Source of the DNA: Lolium rigidum
Taxonomy: Eukaryota > Streptophyta > Magnoliopsida > Poales > Poaceae
DNA: 64,000 nucleotides
Assembly (NCBI RefSeq): GCF_022539505.1
Contig: NC_061510.1
Coordinates: 396,658,249-396,722,248 of the forward strand
Direction: 5' to 3'
Positions 1 to 10,274 of the stretch are shown piece after piece (the stretch's first letter is position 1; the number at the start of each line of letters is the position of its first letter). Position numbers and translations under genes: made by a program. The notes under the pieces are model-generated. The model ran no database searches and was not told where the DNA came from. It was given only the letters and a program-made list of their open reading frames with translations.

Positions 1-103
1 TTCCACTCGCGCCGCTCTCCTGCTCTCCTTCACAAAACCTTCTCCTGCGCCCCACGGCTTCCTACGCCCATCCTCTTCAAACTGTACTCCTGCGCCATTG
101 TTG

Positions 104-2253
104 ATGCCACCGCGTCGATCGACCAAGCACAGTACTCCTGAATCGTCAATGGCTGCCGTGGACCTCGGAACGTCGGAGTGGGAAAGGTCCATGAGTTCCA
201 CTCAGGACCTCAATCTTTTGAAGAAACTAGAGATTAGCAAGAAGCCTAAGGCGTTGTGCTTCCCTAGTGAAGAAAGCTACCCAACCCCTCCAATGGGGTA
301 TCGGGTAAGTTTTGTCGACCATCTTATCCGCGGTCTTTCCGCCCCCATTCATCCTTTTCTCTGTGGATTGCTTTTTGTTTATGGTCTTCAACTCCACCAC
401 CTCACGCCAAATTCTATCCTCCATATTTCCATTTTCATCACTCTCTGTGAAGCCTTCCTTGGCGTCTCGCCTAACTGGGCGCTATGGAAGCGCATTTTAT
501 TTTGTCGCCGCAATGGCTCTCCCAATGTCGCCTATAATATAGGCGGCGTTGTTATTTCTGTGCGCCCCACTATCGATTACTTTGACGTCAAACTCCCTGA
601 CTCAGTTCAAGGGTGGCGCAAGAAGTGGTTGTACATTCAGGAGGAAAACCATGGATGTGCTGAAGACAACATCCCTCCGTTTGATGGTGCCGAGAAAATC
701 CTTCGTCGCCGTTCTTGGGATGCAGAAGCTACCGAAGAAGAAAAAGCTTCGACAGAGGCCTTGATGACTCGCATCCATGAGTTGCAAAATACTCGCGGCG
801 AAGAATTGTCAGGTATCCAAATCACAGCGTATTTCCTTAGAATCAGAGTGCAGCCTCTTCAGGCTCGCAAAAATCCTCTCTGGAAGTATGCTGGAGACGA
901 GGATGCAGATCGGTTGTCGGTGGATTTGGAGGTCAAGGATTTAGAAAAACTTTTCCGAAAAATCTCCTCTCTCAGCAAAAAAGATTCTGTCCCTTCTTCT
1001 TGTCGTGTAAAACCGTACAGCGCCGACAATGCGCTTCCCAAGGTAAATTTTGTCGATTGATTTGTTATTGTGTTGCTATCTTTTTATATCTCCTTTGTTG
1101 ACATCTTCCCTTGTTTTTATATAGAATCATCCAAATCTTGTCTCGCTTCCTCCCCTTCCTGAGGGTGGAGATGTCGAAGAAAGGGCCATTGTTACTGACG
1201 ACAACCAAGATGCCCCCTCTTTTGCGAATGAGCCCGCAGATTCTCGAAAATCTGCGGGATCTATTGAAAAGGAGGCTGCCTCTGAAGGTACTGCATCGGC
1301 ACAATCTCCTCCTCCTCCTGCTATTTCTCCAAAGAACAAAAGGAAAAGGAATGATGTCGAAGATTCCGGTACCTCCAAACCCGAAGAAGCTGTTCCTTCA
1401 CATCAGAAGGCAGCTTATGATCCATACCTCGAGAGCCTCATCAGTTCGTGAGTTCCCTCTCTTTCTTTTTTCTTTTTTATTTTTGTACTCGAAGATTTTT
1501 GTCTATCTTGCTTTTTATGCTACCAACATTTTATCGTAGTGATGATGAGGAAGAAGTACCAGCTGCTGATGTGACTGCTCGAACGAGTACGTCACATACT
1601 CTAGTTGTTTCGGAGCCGCCATTTGAAGGAGAAGAATCCTCGCCTCCTCCACATAACGTCGGCGCTTCTACTCCTCCTTCAAGCCCCCTTGTCCCTTCAC
1701 CAAAAAGGGCAAGGACTGAAACAATCGTGGAGCCTACTCTCCAATTGAGTAGCTCCTCTAACCCTCTCTTGGATGATGTAAGTTCTTAATATTCTTGTCA
1801 CTGTTTATACTTCCTCTGTTTACTTCTGTGTGCCATTATATTTTTCTCATACCGACATTTTCTTTCTTTGTCCCTTTTTTTTAAACAGCCTATGATCAAA
1901 GAGCTTATTCGTATCGGTGCTCAATTCATTGGGTACCGTGAATATGCCAGTAAAGCTGAAGGTAAGGCCTTGCTGCTTCTTTTTGTACCTGCCTTTTTAC
2001 TCCTTTGCTGTCAATGTTTTTAACTAAATTTTAACTTTCTTGGCAGAAAATCTGGCGAAGGTCAACGAGCGTGCCAATACACTTGCTCAGAAATTAGAGC
2101 AAAGTGAAGAGGCTCGTAAGAAGGCCGAATCAGATGCTATTCAAGCTAGAGCAGAGGCTGACAAGGCCAAGACTGATGCTGCTGGTGTCGAAGATCTTAG
2201 GAAGAGACTTCATGATGCCGAGACTTCGCCGAGCGAGCATATAGCTGCACAAT
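104..2253 (+). CDS. Transposase_28 (PF04195) domain protein, five exons, 3' end lost in assembly gap
   Basis: Exons read 104-1042, 1125-1447, 1540-1777, 1889-1961 and 2047-2253 onward. All four introns are GT-AG and the frame stays open across every junction. I start at the ATG at 104; the two codons upstream of it are TTG. Residues about 68-240 match the putative gypsy-type transposon domain: an HLIRGLSAP-like start, then LLFVYG, LHHLTPN, LCEAFLG and ALWKR. Exons 2 and 3 are acidic and proline/serine rich with basic KNKRKR and PKRAR patches that could be nuclear signals. Exon 5 is an alanine/lysine/glutamate-rich coiled coil that runs into the gap. The role of this large grass family is unknown; 'transposase' is only the domain name. 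It could be a live gene or a transposon-carried one. Intact splicing over five exons argues against old decay. Confidence 0.75.
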
Positions 2254-2353
2254 NNNNNNNNNNNNNNNNNNNNNNNNNNNNNNNNNNNNNNNNNNNNNNN
2301 NNNNNNNNNNNNNNNNNNNNNNNNNNNNNNNNNNNNNNNNNNNNNNNNNNNNN
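2254..2353. other. assembly gap (100 N)
   Basis: Exactly 100 N, the usual placeholder for a gap of unknown size. It hides the 3' end of the preceding gene and the first bases of the 5' LTR of element A. Confidence 0.99.
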
Positions 2354-3951
2354 GTTTTTGCTGTTTTTGGTTTCAGAAATCCTAGTAACGAAATATTCTC
2401 GGAATTGGACGAAATCAACGCCCAGGTTCCTATTTTGCCCGGAAGCATCCAGAACACCCGAGAGCCGCCAGAGGAGGCCCCTGTGGGCCCCAGATGATAG
2501 GGTGGCGCGGCCTGGGCCCTGGCCGCGCCAGCCTATGGTGTGGTGGCCCCAGGCCCCCTCCGAGGCTGCCCTTTCGCCTATATAAGGTCCCTGACCTAAA
2601 AATCCCGACAGAGGAAGCCACGGTACGTGAAACCTTCCAGAGCCGCCGCCATCGCAAAGCCAAGATCTGGGGGACAGGAGTCTCTGTTCCGGCACCCTGC
2701 CGGACGGGGAAGTGCCCCTGGAAGGCTTCTCCATCGACACCGCTGCCATCTCCACCGCCATCTTCGTCACCGCTGCTGCTCCCATGAAGAGGGAGTAGTT
2801 CTCCATCGAGGCTCGGGGCTGTACCGGTAGCTATGTGGTTCATCTCTCTCTATGTACTTCAATACAATAATCTCATGAGCTGCCTTACATGATTGAGATT
2901 CATATGATGATGCTTGTAATCTAGATGTCATTATGCTAGTCAAGTGGGTTTTACTTATGTGATCTCCGGAGACTCCTTGTCCCACGTGTGTAAAGGTGAC
3001 GAGTGTGTGCACCGTGTGGGTCTCTTAGGCTATATTTCACGAGAATACTTATTCACTGTTATGAATGGCGTAGTGAAGTGCTTATTTATATCTCTTTATG
3101 ATTGCAATGTGTTTTGTATCACAATTTATCTATGTGCTACTCTAGCAATGTTATTAAAGTAGTTTTATTCCTCCTACACGGTGTAATGGTGACGAGTGTG
3201 TGCACTCGTGTTAGTACTTGGTTTATGCTATGATCATGATCTCTTGTAGATTGCGAAGTTAACTATTGCTATGATAGTATTGATGTGTATTATTCCTCCT
3301 ACATAAGCGTGAAGGTGACGAGTGTGCATGCTATGTTAGTTCTTGGTTTAGTCGTTTCGATCTTTCATGCACTCTAAGGTTATTTAAATATGAACATTGA
3401 ATTGTGGAGCTTGTTAACTCCGGCATTGAGGGTTCGTGTAATCCTACGCAATGTGTTCATCATCCAACAAGAGAGTGTAGAGTATGCATTTATCTATTAC
3501 GTTATGTGATCAAAGTTGAGAGTGTCCACTAGTGAAAGTCTATTCCCTAGGCCTTGTTCCTAAATATCGCTATCGCTGCTTGTTACTCGTTTTACTTGCG
3601 TTACTACGCTGCGTTACTCACTGCATGTTTACTTCCCGCAATATTACTACCATCAACCGCACGCTGACAAGCACTTTTCTGGCGCCATACTACTGCTCAT
3701 ATTCATTCATACCACTTGTATTTCACTATCTCTTCGCCGAACTAGTACACCTATTAGGTGTGTTGGGGACACAAGAGACTTCTTGTTTTGTGGTTGCAAG
3801 GTTGCATGAGAGGGATATCTTTGACCTCTTCCTCCCTGAGTTCGATAAACCTTGGGTAATCCACTTAAGGGAAACTTGCTGCTGTTCTACAAACCTCTGC
3901 TCTTGGAGGCCCAACACTCGTCTACAAGAATAGAAGCACCCGTAGACATCA
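2354..3951 (+). repeat. 5' LTR of element A (start in gap)
   Basis: Aligns along its length with 7417-8864. It is cut on the left by the gap, so the TGATACG start is missing; it ends CATCA at 3951, ten bases before the primer site. It differs from the 3' LTR mostly by small indels, many at ACTG/ACAG sites. Confidence 0.85.
2579..2587 (+). promoter_or_regulatory. TATA box in 5' LTR of element A
   Basis: TATATAAGG lies after a GC-rich stretch, as expected for the U3 promoter. The same motif sits at 7633-7641 in the 3' LTR. Confidence 0.6.
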
Positions 3952-3961
3952 AGCACTTTTC

Positions 3962-3979
3962 CGGCGCCGTTGCCGGGAG
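3962..3979 (+). promoter_or_regulatory. Primer binding site of element A (tRNA-Asp type)
   Basis: CGGCGCCGTTGCCGGGA matches the complement of the plant tRNA-Asp 3' end used by Athila-type elements, with the first T changed to C. Similar GGCGCC cores recur at about 3677 and 4027. Confidence 0.7.
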
Positions 3980-4114
3980 GAAAGGTAAAAGGCACTCATA
4001 CTTCGGTTCCGGGTAACGAGTACTTTTCGGCGCCATTGTGTGTGTGCTCGAAGCTATTTCCTTTAGACTCTGCAATTGCGACATTTGGTTTCTTGTTTAC
4101 ACTAGTTAGGCATA

Positions 4115-4825
4115 ATGGACAACAATGACCTTTTTATTCTATTTCCTGATTTAAGACATGGATGGTTTGATGCGAAAATTAAAAAACCCATGGAACATAT
4201 TAATATGAATGCTTTGAACACCATTGTTGTTAATGATATGGAAAATTCTAAGCTTGGGGAAGCTGGTTTTGATGAGCATGATATTTTTAGTCCCCCAAGC
4301 ATTGAGGAGAAAATTTACTTTGATGATACTTTGCCTCCCATTTATGATGATTATAATGATAGTAGTCTTTTGTTACCACCTGTTATGGAGGATAAATTTG
4401 ATTATGATTACAATATACCTCCTATATTTGATAGCTACTTTGTTGAATTTGCTCCCACTACAATTAATAAGAATGACTATGCTTATGTTGGGAGTAGTAA
4501 TTATTTTATGCATGAGACTCATGTTAAGAATGCTTTATGTGATAGTTATATTGTTGAGTTTGCTCATGATGCTACTGAAAGTTATTATGAGAGAGGAAAA
4601 TATGGTTGTAAAAATTTTCATCTTACTAAAACACCTCTCTATGTGCTGAAATTTTTGAAGCTACACTTGTTTTGTCTTCCTATGCTTGTTACTTTGCTCT
4701 TCATGAACTTGTTTATTTACAAGATTCCTATGCATAGGAAGCATGTTAGACTTAAATGTGTTTTGAATTTGCCTCTTGATGCTCTCTTTTGCTTCAACTT
4801 CTATTTCTTGCGAGTGCATCGTTAA
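4115..4825 (+). CDS. Orphan ORF of element A (236 aa)
   Basis: An intact 236-codon frame from an ATG about 135 bp past the primer site; it is the only long frame in the element. The first two thirds are acidic and rich in Asp, Tyr, Asn and Pro, with repeated short motifs (LPPIYDDY, NIPPIFDSY) and two related segments, SYFVEFAP and SYIVEFAHDATE. The last third (about residues 165-236) is hydrophobic, Leu/Phe-rich and basic (LHLFCLPMLV, KIPMHRKHVRLKC) and could be a membrane or amphipathic segment. I see no zinc knuckle, protease, RT or integrase motif. The low-GC codon use fits the surrounding element. Function is unknown. An uninterrupted frame in an otherwise non-coding element suggests it was kept by selection or is a recent insertion. 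Confidence 0.65.
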   Translation: MDNNDLFILFPDLRHGWFDAKIKKPMEHINMNALNTIVVNDMENSKLGEAGFDEHDIFSPPSIEEKIYFDDTLPPIYDDYNDSSLLLPPVMEDKFDYDYNIPPIFDSYFVEFAPTTINKNDYAYVGSSNYFMHETHVKNALCDSYIVEFAHDATESYYERGKYGCKNFHLTKTPLYVLKFLKLHLFCLPMLVTLLFMNLFIYKIPMHRKHVRLKCVLNLPLDALFCFNFYFLRVHR

Positions 4826-6414
4826 AACTGCTAAGCCCATCTTAATGGCTATAAAGAAAGAACTTCTTGGGAGATAACCCATGTGTTTTTTTTTACTACA
4901 GTACTTTGTTTTATATTTGAGTCTTGGAAGTTGTTTACTACTGTAGCAACCTCTCCTTATCATGTTTTTGTGCCAAGTAAAGTTTCTATGTTAAAGTTGA
5001 TGTTATATTTGGGATCGCTGCGCGAAACAGCATTGCTGTCTGTCACGAATCTGGGCACAAGTCTCTGTAGAAAATTCGAAAAAATCTGCCAATTTACGAG
5101 CGTGATCCTCAGATATGTACGCAACTTTCATTAGTTTTGAGTTTTTCCATTTGAGCAAGTCTGGTGCCATCTTAAAATTCGTCTTTACGGACTGTTCTGT
5201 TTTTGACAGATTCTGCCTTTTATTTCGCATTGCCTCTTTTGCTATGTTGGATGAATTTCTTTGATCCATTAATGTCCAGTAGCTTTATGCAATGTCCAGA
5301 AGTGAAAAGAATGTTTGTGTCACCTCTGAATGTGTGAATTATTAATTGTGCACTAACCCTCTAATGAGTTTGCTTGAAGTTTGGTGTGAAGGAAGTTTTC
5401 AAGGGTCAAGAGAGGAGTATGATATACTATGATCAAGAGGAGTGAAAGCTCTAAGCTTGGGGATGCCCCCGTGGTTCATCCCTGCATATTTTAAGAAGAC
5501 TCAAGCGTCTAAGCTTGGGGATGCCCAAAGCATCCCCTTCTTCATCGACAAAGTATCAGGTTCCTTCTCTTGAAACTATATTTTTATTCGGTCACATCTT
5601 ATGTACTTTACTTGGAGTGTCTTTGTGCTTTTATTTTTGTTTTGTTATCTTAGTTCTCTGAATAAGTTCATCCTTGTGTGGGAGAGAGACACGCTCCGCT
5701 GGTTCGTATGAACACATGTGTTCTTAGCTCATAATATTCATGGCGAAGTTTCCTCTTCGTTAAATTATTATATGGTTGGAATTGGAAAATGCTACATGTA
5801 GTAATTGGTAAAATGTCTTGGATAATGTGATACTTGGCAATTGTTGTGCTCATGTTTAAGCTCTTGCATCATATACTTTGCACCCATTAATGAAGAAATA
5901 CATGGAGCTTGCTAAAATTTGGTTTGCATATTTGGTCTCTCTAAGGTCTAGATAATTTCTAGTATTGAGTTTTGAACAACGAGGAAGACGGTGTAGAGTC
6001 TTATAATGTTTACAATATGTCTTTTATGTGAGTTTTGCTGCACCGGTTCATCCTTGTGTTTGTTTCAAATAACCTTGCTAGCCTAAACCTTGTATCGAGA
6101 GGGAATACTTCTCATGCATCCAAAATCCTTGAGCCAACCACTATGCCATTTGTGTCCACCATACCTACCTACTACATGGTATTTCTCCGCCATTCCAAAG
6201 TAAATTGCTTGAGTGCTATCTTTAAACAATTCAAAAGTTATTACCCCTTATTTGTGTCAATGTTTTATAGCTCATGAGGAAGTATCTGGTGTTTATCTTT
6301 CAATCTTGTTGGGCAACTTTCACCAATGGACTAGTGGCTTCATCCGCTTATCCAATAAATTTGCAAAAAGAGGCGGCAATGGGATTCCCGGTCCCAAATT
6401 AATTAACAAAAATA

Positions 6415-6504
6415 GACACTCCTCCATGGTATGTGATTGTTGGACGGCACCCGAAGGATTCGGTTAGCCATGGCTTGAGAAAGCAAAGGTGGGGAGGAGT
6501 GTCA
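6415..6504 (+). repeat. Stem-loop unit 1 in element A 3' region
   Basis: GACACTCCTCC at 6415-6425 pairs perfectly with GGAGGAGTGTC at 6494-6504. The loop carries CCATGG boxes and a small CCGA/TCGG hairpin. Confidence 0.7.
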
Positions 6505-6528
6505 TCTAAATAAAACTAAAATAAAAAG

Positions 6529-6614
6529 GCACTCCTTCATGGTATGAGATTGTTGGCGGGCACCCGAGGATTCGGTTAGCCATGGTTTGTGAAAGAAAGG
6601 TTGGAAGGAGTGCC
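6529..6614 (+). repeat. Stem-loop unit 2 in element A 3' region
   Basis: GGCACTCCTTC at 6529-6539 pairs perfectly with GAAGGAGTGCC at 6604-6614. It is a tandem relative of unit 1; stem positions that differ between the units differ on both arms so pairing is kept. Confidence 0.7.
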
Positions 6615-7250
6615 ACCCAAAAATAAAATAAAATGGGAGCCGCTCTTTGAAGGTTTGTCTGGCAAGGTAGTTAGAGTACCCGCTACCATTCGTTGACAAC
6701 AACAAACACCTCTCAAAACTTTACTTTGATGCTCTCTTGATGTTTTCAAAATAAAAGCTCTAGCACAAATATAGCAATCGATGCTTTCCTCTTTGAAGGA
6801 CCTTTCTTTTACTTTTATTGTTGAGTCAGTTTACCTATCTCCCTCCACCTTAAGAAGCAAACACTTGTGTGAACTGTGCATTGATTCCTACATACTTGCA
6901 TATTGCACTTGTTATATTACTTTATGTTGACAATATCCATGAGATATACATGTTATAAGTTGAAAGCAACCGTTGAAACTTAATCTTCCTTTGTGTTGCT
7001 TCAATACCTTTACTTTGATTTATTGCTTTATGAGTTAACTCTTATGCAAGACTTATTGATGCTTGTCTTGAAGTACTATTCATGAAAAGTCTTTGCTTTA
7101 TGATTCACTTGTTTACTCATGTCATTACCATTGTTTTGATCGCTGCATTCATTACATATGTTTACAAATAGTATGATCAAGATTATGATGGCATGTCACT
7201 TCAGAAATTATCTTTGTTATCGTTTTACCTGCTCGGGACGAGCGAGAACT

Positions 7251-7264
7251 AAGCTTAGGGATGC
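7251..7264 (+). promoter_or_regulatory. Polypurine tract of element A
   Basis: AAGCTTAGGGATG lies directly before the 3' LTR, where plus-strand priming occurs in this family. Confidence 0.6.
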
Positions 7265-8864
7265 CGATACGTCTCCAACGTATCGATAATTTCTTATGTT
7301 CCATGCTACTTTATTGATGATATCTACATGTTTTATGCACATTATATGTCGTATTTACGCATTTTACGGAACTAACCTATTAACAAGATGCCGAAGTGCC
7401 GGTTCTCGTTTTCTGCTGTTTTTGGTTTCGAAATCCTAGTAACGAAATATTCTCGGAATTGGACGAAATCAACGCCCGAGTTCCTATTTTGCCCGGAAGC
7501 ATCCGGAACACCCGAGAGCCGCCGGAGGAGGCCCCTGTGGGCCCCGGATGATAGGGTGGCGCGGCTCGGGCCCTGGCCGCGCCAACCTATGGTGTGGTGG
7601 CCCCAGGCCCCCTCCGAGGCTGCCCTTTCGCCTATATAAGGTCCCTGACCTAAAAATCCCGACAGAGGAAGCCACGGTACGTGAAACCTTCCAGAGCCGC
7701 CGCCATCGCAAAGCCAAGATCTGGGGGACAGGAGTCTCTGTTCCGGCACCCTGCCGGACGGGGAAGTGCCCCCGGAAGGCTTCTCCATCGACACCGCTGC
7801 CATCTCCACCGCCATCTTCGTCACCGCTGCTTGCTCCCATGAAGAGGGAGTAGTTCTCCATCGAGGCTCGGGGCTGTACCGGTAGCTATGTGGTTCATCT
7901 CTCTCTATGTACTTCAATACAATAATCTCATGAGCTGCCTTACATGATTGAGATTCATATGATGATGCTTGTAATCTAGATGTCATTATGCTAGTCAAGT
8001 GGGTTTTACTTATGTGATCTCCGGAGACTCCTTGTCCCACGTGTGTAAAGGTGACGAGTGTGTGCACCGTGTGGGTCTCTTAGGCTATATTTCACAGAAT
8101 ACTTATTCACTGTTATGAATGGCGTAGTGAAGTGCTTATTTATATCTCTTTATGATTGCAATGTGTTTTGTATCACAATTTATCTATGTGCTACTCTAGC
8201 AATGTTATTAAAGTAGTTTTATTCCTCCTACACGGTGTAATGGTGACCGTGTGTGCACTCGTGTTAGTACTTGGTTTATGCTATGATCATGATCTCTTGT
8301 AGATTGCGAAGTTAACTATTGCTATGATAGTATTGATGTATATTATTCCTCCTACATAAGCGTGACGGTGACAGTGTGCATGCTATGTTAGTTCTTGGTT
8401 TAGTCGTTTCGATCTTTCATGCACTCTAAGGTTATTTAAATATGAACATTGAATTGTGGAGCTTGTTAACTCCGGCATTGAGGGTTCGTGTAATCCTACG
8501 CAATGTGTTCATCATCCAACAAGAGAGTGTAGAGTATGCATTTATCTATTACTGTTATGTGATCAATGTTGAGAGTGTCCACTAGTGAAAGTCTATTCCC
8601 TAGGCCTTGTTCCTAAATACTGCTATCGCTGCTTGTTACTGTTTTACTGCGTTACTACTGCTGCGTTACTACTGCATGTTTACTTCCCGCAATATTACTA
8701 CCATCAACTGCACGCCAGCAAGCACTTTTCTGGCGCCATACTACTGCTCATATTCATTCATACCACTTGTATTTCACTATCTCTTCGCCGAACTAGTACA
8801 CCTATTAGGTGTGTTGGGGACACAAGAGACTTCTTGTTTTGTGGTTGCAGGGTTGCATGAGAGG
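7265..8864 (+). repeat. 3' LTR of element A (3' truncated)
   Basis: Starts CGATACGTCTCC (TG changed to CG) after the polypurine tract and follows the 5' LTR copy until GTTGCATGAGAGG. It then breaks off into inverted element B. A TATA box is at 7633. About 140 bp of U5 end are missing. Confidence 0.85.
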
Positions 8865-10274
8865 AATTTTAAAGGTAGCACTCAAGCAATTTACTTTGGA
8901 ATGGCGGAGAAATACCATGTAGTAGGTAGGTATGGTGGACACGAATGGCATAGTAGTTGGCTCAAGAATTTTGGATGCATGAGAAGTATTCCCTCTCGAT
9001 ACAAGGTTTAGGCTAGCAAGGTTATTTGAAGCAAACTCAAGGATGAACAGGTGCAGCAAAAACTCACATAAAAGACATATTGTAAACATTATAAGACTCT
9101 ACACTTGTCTTCCTTGTTGTTCAAAACTCAATACTAGATATTATCTAGACCTTAGAGAGACCAAATATGCAAATCAAATTTTAGCAAGCTCTATGTATTT
9201 CTTCATTAATAGGTGCAAAGCATATGATGCAAGAGCTTAAACATGAGCACAACGATTGCCAAGTATCACATTATCCAAGACATTTTAGAATTACTACATG
9301 TAGCATTTTCCAATTCCAACCATATAACAATTTAACGAAGAAGAAACTTCGCCTTGAACATTATGAGTAAAGCCTAAGGACACATGTGTCCATATGCAAC
9401 AGCGGAGCGTGTCTCTCTCCCACAAAGTGAATGCTAGGATCCATTTTATTCAAACAAAAACAAAAATAAAAACAAACCGACGCTCCAAGTAAAGAACACA
9501 AGATGTGATTGAATAAAAATATAGTTTCGGGGAGGAACCTGATGATGTTGTCGATGAAGAAGGGGATGCCTTGGGCATCCCCAAGCTTAGACGCTTGAGT
9601 CTTCTTAAAATATGCAGGGGTGAACCACGGGGGCATCCCCAAGCTTAGAGCTTTCACTCCTCTTGATCATAGTATATCATTCTCCTCTCTTGACCCTTGA
9701 AAACTTCCTTCACACCAAACTTCAAGCAAACTCATTAGAGGGTTAGTGCACAATTAATAATTCACACATTCAGAGGTGACACAATCATTATTTTCACTTC
9801 TGGACATTGCATAATGCTACTGGACATTAATGGATCAAAGAAATAAATCCAACATAGCAAAAGAGGCAATGCGAAATAAAAGGTAGAATCTGTCAAAAAC
9901 AGAACAGTCCGTAAAGACGAATTTAAAGATGGCACCAGACTTGCTCAAATGGAAAAACTCAAAACTAATGAAAGTTGCGTACATATCTGAGGATCACGCC
10001 CGTAAATTGGCAGATTTTTTTGAATTTTCTACAGAGAACTGTGCCCAGATTCGTGACAGACAGCAATGCTGTTTCTGCGCAGCAATCCCAAATATAACAT
10101 CAACTTTGACATAGAAACTTTACTTGGCACAAAAACATGATAAGGAGAGGTTGCTACAGTAGTAAACAACTTCCAAGACTCAACAAAACAAAAAATTGCT
10201 GTAGGTAAAAACATGGGTTGTCTCCCATAAGCGCTTTTCTTTAACGCCTTTCAGCTAGGCGCAGAAAGTGCAAA
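8865..10274 (-). other. 3' non-coding region of element B (inverted copy of 4850-6238)
   Basis: Reverse complement of the 3' region of element A at high identity, including the AGCTTGGGGATGCCC motif pair. No gene seen. Confidence 0.85.

Larger units (their letters stand above)
4826..7250 (+). other. 3' non-coding region of element A
   Basis: AT-rich, without a credible frame. The part to about 6238 is present in inverted orientation at 8865-10270 in element B, so it is shared family sequence. It contains the twin stem-loops at 6415-6614. Confidence 0.75.
2354..8864 (+). mobile_element. Element A: non-autonomous Athila-like Gypsy retrotransposon (LARD-like)
   Basis: Two near-identical LTRs in direct orientation (2354-3951 and 7265-8864) flank a 3.3-kb interior. 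The interior has a tRNA-Asp-type primer site, one orphan ORF, a long 3' non-coding part and a purine-rich tract before the 3' LTR. No gag, protease, reverse transcriptase or integrase is visible. The LTR start (about 235 bp) and the 3' non-coding region match element B, which does carry gag-protease. A is therefore probably mobilised in trans by a relative. The 5' LTR start lies in the gap, and the 3' LTR lacks its last ~140 bp because it is fused to inverted element B. Confidence 0.85.
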
